Shown here: in pieces, positions 16,693-26,515 of the stretch
Position numbering within the stretch: the stretch's first letter is position 1
How the letters are laid out: each line of letters begins with the position of its first letter
Assembly (NCBI GenBank): GCA_024275795.1
Contig: JAJRYJ010000076.1
Coordinates: 1 to 33,486, forward strand
DNA length: 33,486 nt
Source: Actinomycetes bacterium
Lineage (GTDB): Bacteria > Actinomycetota > Thermoleophilia > BMS3ABIN01
Direction of reading: 5' to 3'
Position numbers and translations under genes: made by a program
The notes under the pieces: generated by a model
The model's database searches: none
Seen by the model: the letters and a program-made list of their open reading frames with translations, nothing else
What the model was told of the DNA's origin: nothing

Positions 16693-18975
16693 CTAGCGAT
16701 CGTCGTCGGCCTCTCCCTCGACATGTAGCTCAGGCAGCCAACTGAGCCAGCGGGGCAGGTACCAGTTCCATTTCCCCAGCAGCCTCATGGATGACGGCAC
16801 CAGCACGGAGCGAATGATGGTAGCGTCAAGCAGCACCGCCACCGCCATGCCGAAGCCCATCTGCTGGAACATCACCAGCCCGCCGCTGGCGAAACCCGAG
16901 AAGATGGCCACCATGATCAGGGCGGCGCCGGTGATGATGCCGCCGGTCGTTCGCAGCCCGAAGGCCACCGACTCGGCGTTGTCGCCGGTCAGCTGATAGC
17001 GTTCGCGGATGCGGCTCAGCAGAAAGACATGATAGTCCATGGAGAGCCCGAAGAGGATGGCGAACAGGAACAGGGGTATCCAGGCATCTATCGTGTCGGT
17101 CTGTTCGAAGCCGAACAGCCCGGTGCCGTAACCCTTCTGGAAGACCAGCACCAGCAGGCCGTAGGATGCGAACACGGAGAGCAGGTTCATCAGGATGGCC
17201 TTGAGCGGCACCACCAGGGAGCGGAAGACGACCATCAGCAGGATGAAGCTGAGACAGAGCACGAAGGCGATGACGATATAGCGGTAACTGTCTGTCGTGT
17301 TGTAGTAATCAAGATTCTCCGCCGTATCGCCCGTGACCAGGGCCTCGGCATCGACGCCGCCGAAGTACGCCGGTATCACTTCACGGCGCAATTCCTCTAT
17401 CTTGCCCGTGGCGTCACGGGAGCTGGATTCGTATTTGAGCGGGTACCTGAGCACCATGTAGCGGCCGTCGTTGCTGAGCTCCGGCTCCCTCTTCGGCTCA
17501 CTGAAAGCCTAGTCGGCGACGATGGCGGTGTTCATCCCGGAGATGGCGTCCTGCACCGGCTGTGAGCCGATGTCACCCTCGATGACGATGAGCGCCTCCG
17601 GGGAGAAGGCGAAGGGGAATGTCTGTTTGAGCTGGATGAAGCCGTTTATCGCCGGCAGGTCGTTGGGAAAGTCCTCGATGTTCGCCTGGCCGGTCCTGAT
17701 GCCCCAGTCGAAGCGGTCGATGGGCAGGGCCGGCAACGCCAGCGCCACCAGCAGGCCCGCCGACAGCAGAAGGCTGATGACCGGGCGCCGCATCACCAGG
17801 CTCGATTCCCAGTCCCAGAAACCGCCCTTCTTGTCCGAGCTCATCCGGCGTGAGTCTCGCCTGCCCCCGGGCTTCAGCCGCCGCAGCAGATCGTTGATCC
17901 ACTCGGACCGAAAGCGTTTACCCGCCAGGCGCAGCACCGCGGGCAGCAGGGTCAGGGTTATCAATATCGCCATCGCCACCACGAAGATAGCGCCCCCGGC
18001 CAGGCTGCGGAAGAGGCTCATGGGCACAATCAGCAGCCCCGAAAGGGCGAGGAGCACCGTCAAACCGCTGAAGAGTACGGCATGACTGGCAGTAGCGCCC
18101 GTCTTGACGATCGCCGCCCTGTTGTCCAGCCCCCGGTTCCTTTCCTCCCGGTAACGGCTGATGATGAACAGGGCATAATCGATGCCCACCGCCAGCCCCA
18201 TCATCGTGATCATGTTGGTGGCGAAGTAACTCATCTGCCAGACCTGGCCCACCAGGGCGCTGACGCCGATGGCCATGATGATCGCCATACCCGCGAGAGC
18301 CAGGGGGACGGCGGAGGCCAGCAGGGCTCCGAAAACGACCAAGAGGATGATCAGGGCTATGGGTATGCCCACCAGCTCCGCCGATTGCAATGTGTCCTCG
18401 GCGGCCTTCTTGAAGTCCTCGTTGAGACTGGCGATGCCGGTGACCAGCACTTCGAAATCACCTTCGGGCTGCCTGTCGATGGTCACGGAATGAATCAGGC
18501 CCGCGTTGTCGATGGCCTGGCCCTCGGAGCCAGCCATCTTTACCTGGATGAATGTGGTGCGGCGGTCCGGGGAGACGAAGGCCGCCCGCATTTCATCGGG
18601 GAAACGCGGATCCGGCGGCAGGTAATAGAAGACCGCGCCCTCCACCACGTCCGGGCCCAGGTCGAGGATGTCCTTGTAGATCTCGCCGGTGACTCTCTGG
18701 AATTCCGGGTCGTCCACCGTCAGCGTCTGCGAACGCACGATTACGAACTCCTCCGTCGCCGTCGCCCCCTGTCCCGGGAACCCCTCCTCGATAAGGTTGT
18801 AGCCGCGCAACGACTCTGGGTCGTTGGTGAAGGTCATCTCGGTGGTGGTGGCGTCGGCCAGCAGCAAGGCCATGCTTCCCAGGGAGGCGGCCAGCAGCAG
18901 CAGCCAGATGACGATGGTCCGCCAGGGATGCCTGGCGCAGGCGCCCGCTATGATGCCCGTAGACAATCGGGGCAA
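16693..18975 (-). CDS. MMPL/RND-family membrane transporter interrupted by a single in-frame TAG at 17509-17511
   Basis: ORFs 17509..18975 and 16693..17457 share a frame: SGMNTAIVAD[TAG]AFSEPKREPELSNDGRYMVLRYPLKYES; duplicated MMPL TM modules 'GLAVGIDYALFIISRYREE' and 'LFGLSMDYHVFLLSRIRERY', one on each side. Confidence 0.88.
17509..17511 (-). other. In-frame UAG codon inside the MMPL transporter
   Basis: Plus-strand 'cta' at 17509-17511; 54 nt upstream of the downstream ORF's ATG, same frame. Confidence 0.87.
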
Positions 18976-19059
18976 GCTCGTCCTCCATCCTGAGTGCTCG
19001 ATGAGATATGGACACGGCAGCTGCCCGGATGGCCCCGGACAGGCTGCGGCCGGATCTGG

Positions 19060-19150
19060 CGGAGGGGGTGGGATTCGAACCCACGAGAGACCGCAGGGCC
19101 TCTGCCGGTTTTCAAGACCGGTGCGTTCAGCCGGACTCCGCCACCCCTCC
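19060..19150 (-). tRNA. tRNA-Ser (anticodon TGA)
   Basis: Class II tRNA, acceptor GGAGGGG/CCCCTCC, anticodon loop CTTGAAA, TTCGAATCC T-loop. Confidence 0.93.
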
Positions 19151-19214
19151 GTCCATAGGCGTCTAGTTTAGTCGAAAAGCGGGGCAAGCTGAAATGTTTA
19201 AGACAACGGCGTAG

Positions 19215-20486
19215 TCAGTCGATGCGGTCGACGCCCATGAAGGGGCGTAAAACCTCGGGCACGCTGACGCTGCCGTCCTCGTTCTGAAAGTTCTCGATGA
19301 TGGCGGCGAAGGTCCTGCCCACCGCCAGGCCGCTGCCGTTGAGCGTATGCAGGAAGCGCGGCTTGCCGCCGTCGGCGGGCCGGTAGCGTATCCCCAGGCG
19401 CCGTGCCTGGAAATCGAGGAAGTTGGAACAGGATGAGATCTCCTTGTAGCCGTCGTAGGAGGGCAGCCAGACCTCCAGGTCGTAGGTCTTGGCCGAAGCG
19501 AAGCCCAGGTCGCCGGTGCAGAGGGTGACGGTGCGGAAGGGCAGCTCCAGGCGCTTGAGCACCTCCTCGGCGTTGGCGGTGAGCGATTCCAGCTCATCGG
19601 CCGACGTCTCCGGCATCACGAACTTCACCAGCTCCACCTTGTTGAACTGGTGCTGGCGTATCAGTCCGCGCGTATCGCGCCCGGCGGCGCCCGCCTCGCG
19701 GCGGAAGCTGGGCAGATAGGCGGTGACATGCATGGGCAGCTGCGCCTCCTCCAGCACCTCGTCCCGGTAGAGGTTGGTGACCGGCACCTCCGCCGTCGGG
19801 TTCAGGTAGAGATCGTCGTCACGCAGCTTGTACATCTCCGCCTGGGCGAACTTGGTCAGCTGTCCCGTGCCGCGCATGCTCTCGCTGTTGACCAGTATGG
19901 GCGGAAACAGTTCCGTGTACCCGTGCTCGCGCGTGTGCAGGTCGAGGAAGAAGTTTATCAGCGCCCGCTCCAGGCGGGCGCCCAGACCCTTAAGCAGCGT
20001 GAATCGTGACTCGGCCACCTTGGTGCCGCGCTCCTGGTCGATGATGCCCAGCTCGGCCCCCAGGTCCCAGTGTGCTTTGGGCTGGAAATCGAAGACGGTC
20101 GGCTCGCCATGGCTGCGCAGGGTGACATTGGCCGACTCGTCGTCGCCCGTGGGCACGTCCGGCAGCGGCGGGTTGGGCAGCTCCATGACGATATCATCCA
20201 GCTGCCTTTCCACGTCCCGGAGGACGTCCTCCAGCTGCTTTATCTCCTCCCCCACCTGCTTCATGGCCTCTATCTGCTCCGCGGCGTCGCCCCCGGAGCG
20301 TTTTGCCGCAGCTATCTCCCCGGAAGCCCGGTTCCTGAGCGCCTTCTTCTCCTCGACCTCCACCAGCAGCTCGCGGCGCCTGCGGTCCAGCCGCGTGAAC
20401 TCGTCCATCGGCACCTGGACACCCCGGCGTCCGAGGGCCTCGACCACCTGCTCCGGCTCCTTCCTGAGCCGCTTGATATCCAGCAT
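19215..20486 (-). CDS. serS: Seryl-tRNA synthetase
   Basis: '[22 protein letters not shown]', coiled-coil arm, motif 2 '[28 protein letters not shown]', '[32 protein letters not shown]'. Confidence 0.97.
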   Translation of the reverse strand: MLDIKRLRKEPEQVVEALGRRGVQVPMDEFTRLDRRRRELLVEVEEKKALRNRASGEIAAAKRSGGDAAEQIEAMKQVGEEIKQLEDVLRDVERQLDDIVMELPNPPLPDVPTGDDESANVTLRSHGEPTVFDFQPKAHWDLGAELGIIDQERGTKVAESRFTLLKGLGARLERALINFFLDLHTREHGYTELFPPILVNSESMRGTGQLTKFAQAEMYKLRDDDLYLNPTAEVPVTNLYRDEVLEEAQLPMHVTAYLPSFRREAGAAGRDTRGLIRQHQFNKVELVKFVMPETSADELESLTANAEEVLKRLELPFRTVTLCTGDLGFASAKTYDLEVWLPSYDGYKEISSCSNFLDFQARRLGIRYRPADGGKPRFLHTLNGSGLAVGRTFAAIIENFQNEDGSVSVPEVLRPFMGVDRID

Positions 20487-20611
20487 TCTCGCTCCCTGTT
20501 GAGGTCTCTGCCTTGCCGCCCCAGTCTACCGCAAAGTCTATCGGAAAAAACGCCGTGCGATAAAGCCGCAAGATGCGCTACAATTGAATTGGCCGCCGGA
20601 GGTGTTATTCC

Positions 20612-20944
20612 TTGAGTGCTGAATCAACATATGATCTCTTCCAGAGGGGCATGTCGCTGCTCGAGAGCAGGAACCCGGCCCAGGCCGCGGTCGTGCTCAG
20701 GCGCGCCGTCCGCCTGGAACCGGACAAGACCTCCATCCGCGAGGCGCTGGGCAGGGCCTGTTTCGATTCCGGCAGCTACCATGAGGCATGGGAACAGTTC
20801 CGTCACGTGGTCGAGCGCTATCCCACCAACAGCTATGCCCACTACTGCCTGGCGCGGAGCGCTGAGAAGCTCGACGACGCACTGCTCTCGCGGCGCCATT
20901 TCCGCCTTGCAGGTGAGCTGGGCTATGAGACCGGGCGGCGGTAG
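20612..20944 (+). CDS. Small TPR-repeat protein (TTG start)
   Basis: TPR-like helices 'AQAAVVLRRAVRLEPDKTSIREALGRACFDSGSYHEAWEQFRHVVERYPTNSYAHYCLARS'; GGAGGTG upstream of TTG; ends in TAG. Confidence 0.75.
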   Translation: MSAESTYDLFQRGMSLLESRNPAQAAVVLRRAVRLEPDKTSIREALGRACFDSGSYHEAWEQFRHVVERYPTNSYAHYCLARSAEKLDDALLSRRHFRLAGELGYETGRR

Positions 20945-20979
20945 AAGCGGGTGACGGGACAACCTGGACCCGGCCGGAC

Positions 20980-21957
20980 CTAGTCACCGTAACCCTGCGG
21001 ATGGCTGCTGTGCCACTGCCAGGCGCTGGCGATGATGGATTCCAGGTCGGGATGCTCCGGCTCCCAGCCCAGGTCCCGGGCGATGCTTTCGGAGCTTGCC
21101 ACCAGCACCGCCGCGTCACCCTCGCGCCTGCCTGATTCCACAACCTTGAAATCGACGCCGGTCACCGTGCGGGCGGCATCGATCACCTGACGCACCGAGT
21201 AACCCCTGCCGTTGCCCAGGTTGTAGTGGAGGCTGCCGCCGTCCAGGTGCTCCAGCGCCATCAGGTGGGCCTGGGCAAGGTCGACCACGTGGATATAGTC
21301 GCGGATGCAGGTGCCGTCGGGGGTCGGGTAGTCCGTGCCGTAGATGGTGATGCTCTCCCTCTGCCCAAGGGCCGCCTTGAGCACCAGTGGTATCAGGTGG
21401 CTCTCCGGATGATGGTCCTCGCCGCGTTGCCCTGAGGCTCCGGCTGCGTTGAAGTATCTGAGAGCCGCGTGCCTGATGCCGTGGATGCGTTCATACCAGT
21501 CGAGCACCCGCTCGAACTGCAGCTTCGATTCGCCGTAGGCGTTGGTAGGGTCCTGCGGATGCCCCTCCTCCAGCAGCTTCGTCTGCGGGTTGCCGTAGAT
21601 TGCGGCGGTGGATGAGAAAAGAATCCGCTCGACACCAGCGTCGACCATGGCATCAAGCAGCTCCAGCGGGCGCGCCGTGTTGTTGCGGAAATACTTGCCC
21701 GGGTCGCGCATGGACTCACCGGCCTCGATGAACCCCGCCATGTGTATGACCGCCTCGATGCCGCTCTCCCCCATGACGGCGGCCGCCAGGGAGCGGTCGC
21801 CCACGTCCCTCTCGATGAAACGGGCCTGCCCGTGCACGGCGCGCCGGTGCCCGGTGGAGAGGTTGTCGTAAATCACCACTTCGTGGCCCGCCTCCAGGCA
21901 CTGCTCCGTGACGATACTGCCGATGTATCCCGCGCCGCCTGTGATCAGAATCTTCAT
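20980..21957 (-). CDS. galE: UDP-glucose 4-epimerase
   Basis: 'MKILITGGAGYIGSIVTEQCLEAGHEVVIYDNLSTGHRRAV', 'AYGESKLQFERVL', 'TPDGTCIRDYIHVVDLAQAH'; ends in TAG. Confidence 0.95.
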   Translation of the reverse strand: MKILITGGAGYIGSIVTEQCLEAGHEVVIYDNLSTGHRRAVHGQARFIERDVGDRSLAAAVMGESGIEAVIHMAGFIEAGESMRDPGKYFRNNTARPLELLDAMVDAGVERILFSSTAAIYGNPQTKLLEEGHPQDPTNAYGESKLQFERVLDWYERIHGIRHAALRYFNAAGASGQRGEDHHPESHLIPLVLKAALGQRESITIYGTDYPTPDGTCIRDYIHVVDLAQAHLMALEHLDGGSLHYNLGNGRGYSVRQVIDAARTVTGVDFKVVESGRREGDAAVLVASSESIARDLGWEPEHPDLESIIASAWQWHSSHPQGYGD

Positions 21958-22052
21958 ATCAGGCCCGATGATATACGAGAGCCACGTACTTGGGAACCCG
22001 CGCAACTCCCTGGCGCCGTACCCGGAGCGCGGACCCGCTGATGTGCGTCTGC

Positions 22053-22058
22053 TATACT
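22053..22058 (+). promoter_or_regulatory. Candidate extended -10 (TGCTATACT) 7 nt before the ATG of the phosphoesterase gene; predicts a leaderless mRNA
   Basis: TATACT at 22053-22058, CGACCCC, ATG at 22066; no Shine-Dalgarno. Confidence 0.45.
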
Positions 22059-22065
22059 CGACCCC

Positions 22066-22842
22066 ATGAGAATTCTGTTCATCAGCGACATCTTCGGCAA
22101 ACCCGGGCGCAACGCCGTCATCGACAGGTTGCCCTCCCTGGTGGAGGAGCGCACCATCGACTTCGTGGTCGCCAACGGCGAGAACGCCGCCAGCGGCGCC
22201 GGTATCACCAGCAATATCGCCCGCAAGCTGCTGGACGCGGGCGTCGATCTGATAACCACGGGCAACCACGTCTGGCGCCAGCGTGAGGTCTACAGCTTCA
22301 TGGATGAATCGGAGCGCATAATCAGGCCCTTCAACTATCTTGAGCAGAACCCGGGCAGAGGCTGGGCCGTGGTTGAGAAGGACGGCATGAAGCTGGCGGT
22401 TGTCAACCTGCTGGGTGACCTCTACATCGGCGCGCCGGTTGGTCCCTTCCAGGCCGTGGACGAGGCGCTGGCGGAGCTGCCCGGCGACGTGGACCATGTG
22501 CTCGTCGACATGCACGCGGAAGCAACCAGCGAAAAGGTGGCCATGGGTTACCACCTGGACGGCAGGGTCTCGGCGGTCATCGGCACCCATACCCACATCC
22601 AGACCGCGGATGAGCACATCCTCCCGGGGGGCACCGCCTACATCACTGACGCCGGCATGACCGGACCCCACGATTCGGTCATCGGCGTCGACAGGCACAT
22701 CATCCTCAAGCGTTTCCTGACGCAGATGCCCGTCAAGTTCGAGGTCGCCGACGGCGGCGTCCGTATCGAGGGCGTCACGATCGACCTGGACGGGGACGGC
22801 CACGCCAGGGTTATCGAGCGTTTGCGGCTTGCCGCCGACTGA
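22066..22842 (+). CDS. YmdB-like (TIGR00282-type) metallophosphoesterase
   Basis: 'MRILFISDIFGKPGRNAVIDRLPSL', 'VANGENAASGAGIT', 'TTGNHVWRQREV', 'VDMHAEATSEK', 'GTHTHIQTADE'. Confidence 0.92.
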   Translation: MRILFISDIFGKPGRNAVIDRLPSLVEERTIDFVVANGENAASGAGITSNIARKLLDAGVDLITTGNHVWRQREVYSFMDESERIIRPFNYLEQNPGRGWAVVEKDGMKLAVVNLLGDLYIGAPVGPFQAVDEALAELPGDVDHVLVDMHAEATSEKVAMGYHLDGRVSAVIGTHTHIQTADEHILPGGTAYITDAGMTGPHDSVIGVDRHIILKRFLTQMPVKFEVADGGVRIEGVTIDLDGDGHARVIERLRLAAD

Positions 22843-24085
22843 ACAGCAGCAGCGCCACCACCAGCACGCCCATCATCAGGTTCCTGAGCGCAACCTCGCA
22901 GATGATTCCCGGCTGCAGCGAGAACAGTTTCCAGTAATTATAGGGGAACTCGATCTGTGTCAGCACCAGCACAGCCCAGTAGATCGCACCGGGCCACGGT
23001 TTCCTGACGCTGGCAAGCAGTGGTATCAGGGGCAGCAGCCAGATCAGGAACTGCGGCGAGAAGACCTTCCCACCGAGGATGAACACGGAGATGGTGATGG
23101 CGGCGAACTGCACCAGCGCCGGCGGCGACCAGCCGCCTGCGTCGTCGAAGCCGCTGCGCCAGTAGACCAGGTAGACAGCCAGCAACAGGGCCAGCGTCAC
23201 CGGCCCCGAGATGGTGGCGAAGGTCTCCGCCATCGAGGCGAAGACATTGTGCGAGCCGTAGGAATTGAGTATCTGTACCGGGAAATCCGAGATGCTGTTT
23301 AGTATCAGCAGCGGCGAGGCCCAGCTGCTCTCGATCTGCAACGGCCGCTCCAGGTGGTAGAGGAAGGCTCCCGCCAGACCGGAGGGTGAAATCAGCAGAA
23401 AAGGCAGCGCTGCCGCCGCAGCAGTCAGCAGCGCCAGCAGCGGGCCCAGCCAGAGCTCACGCAGCCGGCGCCTTCGATAATGTGCCACCAGGTAGAGCGG
23501 ACCGATGAGCACGGGGATGACTTTGGTCATCAGGCCCAATCCCAGCAGCATCCAGGCAAGCAGACTGCGTTCGTAGATGAAAGCGGTGATGCCCGCAAGC
23601 ATCAGGAAAGCGACGGCGATGTCGAAACGCGCCTGGACGATGGAGCCGATGCTGAGCACGAACAGCGTGTAGAGCGCCAGCACCAGCAGGGTGCGTCTGA
23701 TACTGCCGTACAGGCGGCCTGAAACTGCCGAAAGCAGCGCAATGATGCCGCAGCTGAACAGCAGCATCTCCAGCTCGAACCAGAAGACGAATGCGTTGTA
23801 GCTGTTGCCGGAGAGCAGCCGTGGCAGCGAGAACAGCAGCATCGCCACCGGCGGGTATTCCGAGGAGAAATCTGCATACGGCACCAGCCCCCGGGCTATG
23901 CGCCCCGCATATTCGTAATAGACGGGTGTATCCGTGATTATCTTGTCGCCGTACCACAGGATCTGGAAGAGCACCAGCCAGATGAACGCCTGCAGCAGCA
24001 TGAACGCCGCCGCAGCCAGCCAGCGCTGTTGTGCCTCCGTCAGGCTTTCGAATCTCGCAGTCGAGCGTTTAAACCAGTCTGCCAT
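22811..24085 (-). CDS. Polytopic membrane glycosyltransferase (GT87/mannosyltransferase-like)
   Basis: About 425 aa, many TM segments, 'YEYAGRIARGLVPYADFSSEYPPVAML' motif; convergent 32-nt overlap with the phosphoesterase gene. Confidence 0.7.
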   Translation of the reverse strand: MADWFKRSTARFESLTEAQQRWLAAAAFMLLQAFIWLVLFQILWYGDKIITDTPVYYEYAGRIARGLVPYADFSSEYPPVAMLLFSLPRLLSGNSYNAFVFWFELEMLLFSCGIIALLSAVSGRLYGSIRRTLLVLALYTLFVLSIGSIVQARFDIAVAFLMLAGITAFIYERSLLAWMLLGLGLMTKVIPVLIGPLYLVAHYRRRRLRELWLGPLLALLTAAAAALPFLLISPSGLAGAFLYHLERPLQIESSWASPLLILNSISDFPVQILNSYGSHNVFASMAETFATISGPVTLALLLAVYLVYWRSGFDDAGGWSPPALVQFAAITISVFILGGKVFSPQFLIWLLPLIPLLASVRKPWPGAIYWAVLVLTQIEFPYNYWKLFSLQPGIICEVALRNLMMGVLVVALLLFSRRQAANAR

Positions 24086-26090
24086 GGTTCCTCCTGAACG
24101 CCCTTCCCGCACTGATGACGAAGGCGATCATCGCCATGGGGAAGAACCAGGGTATGTAAAGATAGAACCAGTGCGTCTGCACCAGCTGGAAGCCGATCAC
24201 CAGGGCCGCCGAGGCCGCAGCGAGATTGAACAGCGACTTGCGCGGCGGCCAGAAATAGGCGCCGGCTGCCAATGCCAGCAGTATCACCTGCGCGATTCGC
24301 TGCGGCGTCCCCAGCAGGTCCGGATACTGCCCCCAGATGCTGAAGGGCGAATCCCTGCCAATCTGCCACTCCAGGGAGCGTTCCCAGAAGACCGTGAGGC
24401 TGCCGTCCCCGAGGAAGATAACCGGCAGCGGCGCCGCCAGTGCCGCCAGAAATATAAGCAGGAACAGGGCGCGGCGGCCCCAGCCGCTGTAGGCGCGCGG
24501 GAACGACGCCCACAGTGGCGCCAGTATGGCGGGAAAGAATTTCACCTGCGTGGCGAAGCCCAGGAACAGCGCTCCCAGCGGCAGGGAGCGGGCAAGCACG
24601 AAACCCCAGATCATAAAAGCGGCAACGATCGTATCATTGACGTTGCTGTTGAGAACGAAGGTCGTATACGGGTAGGCGGCCCATGCGTAGGCCAGGGCGA
24701 TGCCGAGCCTGCGGCCGCGACGGCCCCGGCCCGCAAGGCTGCGTCCGGCGAAGAACATGCCGGCCATGGCCGCCAGGTCGAAGAAGATGGCGGTGGCGTG
24801 GGCCGCCGGCAGGTCGTCCCATTCTCCGGACCAGGGGAACAGGCGCTCGAAGGGCACATAGACTAGATAGTTGAGCGGCCCGTAGGTATCGCCGTTGCTG
24901 TTATCGTCGGACATGTTGCCGTAGGGAGAGACCCGCTCCTGGATGCGCTGGGCGCCGATGACGCCTGAATAGCCAACGTCCACCACGTTGGAATCGGCGA
25001 TATTCAGCACTATGCGCAATATCACCAGCAGCACCAGTCCCACCAGGATGATGCGGGACGAGAAGTTCAGGCGCAACACGGGTTCGAGGCCGTCACCCGC
25101 CGGCGGCTGCGGCGCCATCACCCGCCTGCCGGTGACCGGCTCCACCAGCCCCACGCGCAGGATGCGGCGCTTGCGCCGCAACGCCATCCAGAGCAGGCGC
25201 AGGAACAGGTAGGCCAGCGGCGGGTAGGCCAGCGGCACCGAAGTGAAGATATCGCCCCGGTTGAAGAAGTAATGGGATGCGGTGAATGAAAGCAGCACCA
25301 GCAGGTCCAGGTGAAACAGCCTCAGGGGGTTGCGGATATCCACGAAGGGCGCCAGGAAGGCAAGGCAGAGCGGCAGCCATATGTAGGGCTTGTTGATGAT
25401 GCGCCCGAAGGCTCCCTCGTATCCGCGGGCCATGGACCAGGCCACCTGGGGCCCGATCCTGATCTCGTCGACAGTGAAGTCCGCATCCTCGATAAGCACC
25501 TCGGCCACCACGTCCGGACCGGACGAGAAACTGACCTTCCAGACACGGTCCTCCCCCAGCTCGGCGCTGGTCGTGATCTCGCCCTTGTCGCTCAGCCAGC
25601 GCTGGACCTTCCCCTGTGCTTCGGCCAGACGGATCGCCTCTTCGCTGGTCATCACCGGCAGGTAGTCCTCGTAGGCCTCGGACTCGATTGTGGACAAGCT
25701 TATGCGGCCGGTGGCGTCATCTATCCTTACCTCCACGAGCACGCGGTTGTTCATGGGGTTGCTCCAGGTGATGGTCCAGCTCTGGTGGCGGCTGCTGTAG
25801 CTGGCATGGATCAGCATCTCCGGGTGGGAGCTCAGCACCAGCGGCACGCCCCCGTGCTGCGAAGCCATCTCCTTTGCCTGCTCCTCCGTCAGCCGCGGGT
25901 CGGACTGCGCCTGGGTGGCGGAGGCGCCAAAGCCGAGCAGCATGATCGCTGCGAGGGTGAGAGTCAGGAGGGCTGCAGCGCGTCTCGGCACCCGGTTCAC
26001 CGGCGCCTGACGGACACGTCGCTCAGGCAGTCGGTTGCCTGAAGCTCCACAGTTTGTTCCCGGTGAAGTTGAGCAGGGTGACGGCCGCAA
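24069..26090 (-). CDS. Polytopic membrane glycosyltransferase-like protein with an N-terminal extracytoplasmic PepSY-like region (start uncertain)
   Basis: Signal-like segment, then 'LTEEQAKEMASQHGG...ARVEVRIDDATGRI'-type PepSY-like sequence, then TM domain with 'SPYGNMSDDNSNGDTYGPLNYLVYVPFERLFPWSG'. Confidence 0.6.
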   Translation of the reverse strand: MRPSPCSTSPGTNCGASGNRLPERRVRQAPVNRVPRRAAALLTLTLAAIMLLGFGASATQAQSDPRLTEEQAKEMASQHGGVPLVLSSHPEMLIHASYSSRHQSWTITWSNPMNNRVLVEVRIDDATGRISLSTIESEAYEDYLPVMTSEEAIRLAEAQGKVQRWLSDKGEITTSAELGEDRVWKVSFSSGPDVVAEVLIEDADFTVDEIRIGPQVAWSMARGYEGAFGRIINKPYIWLPLCLAFLAPFVDIRNPLRLFHLDLLVLLSFTASHYFFNRGDIFTSVPLAYPPLAYLFLRLLWMALRRKRRILRVGLVEPVTGRRVMAPQPPAGDGLEPVLRLNFSSRIILVGLVLLVILRIVLNIADSNVVDVGYSGVIGAQRIQERVSPYGNMSDDNSNGDTYGPLNYLVYVPFERLFPWSGEWDDLPAAHATAIFFDLAAMAGMFFAGRSLAGRGRRGRRLGIALAYAWAAYPYTTFVLNSNVNDTIVAAFMIWGFVLARSLPLGALFLGFATQVKFFPAILAPLWASFPRAYSGWGRRALFLLIFLAALAAPLPVIFLGDGSLTVFWERSLEWQIGRDSPFSIWGQYPDLLGTPQRIAQVILLALAAGAYFWPPRKSLFNLAAASAALVIGFQLVQTHWFYLYIPWFFPMAMIAFVISAGRAFRRNHGRLV

Positions 26091-26469
26091 TCGACAGCGC
26101 CTGGGCCGCGTACTCGTTCATGGACAGCATCTCTATCATCAGCACCAGCAACAGCATGTTCAGGGTCCAGCTTGCCAGGCTGACCACGATGAAGCGGCGC
26201 GCCTGCGTGGAGACCTGGCCCCGGGGGTTATCGAAGGTCCAGTACTTGTTCAGAAGGAAGTTGTTGGTCGCGGAAACTGCGAAGGACACGGTGGCCGCCA
26301 GGACGTACGGCGCGCCGGCCACGCCGTAAATAATCGTATAGATAAGGAAGTTGACAATATAGCCGGATGCTCCGACGATACAGTATTTCCAGAACTGGTT
26401 GATGGCGCGCCTGATGCGCGCACCCATGTCACTATGCATGTGACTTTCCAGGTTTCTCCCTGACGGCAT
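26023..26469 (-). CDS. GtrA-family membrane protein
   Basis: Four-TM GtrA pattern 'FWKYCIVGASGYIVNFLIYTIIY...ATNNFLLNKYWTF...GNKLWSF'. Confidence 0.88.
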   Translation of the reverse strand: MPSGRNLESHMHSDMGARIRRAINQFWKYCIVGASGYIVNFLIYTIIYGVAGAPYVLAATVSFAVSATNNFLLNKYWTFDNPRGQVSTQARRFIVVSLASWTLNMLLLVLMIEMLSMNEYAAQALSIAAVTLLNFTGNKLWSFRQPTA

Positions 26470-26515
26470 GGCTCCACCCGTTCTTTCTTAAGCTATGACC
26501 AGACCGTAGGTTAGA

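Noticed and set aside
16693-16695. Final TAG of the MMPL gene as an internal codon
   Set aside because: The protein ends after the last TM module in a charged tail; read-through would enter the promoter region of AT3 without recognisable domain sequence.
20942-20982. TAG codons at the ends of the TPR gene and galE as recoded
   Set aside because: Both proteins look complete and the extensions overlap the opposite convergent gene with no homology signal.
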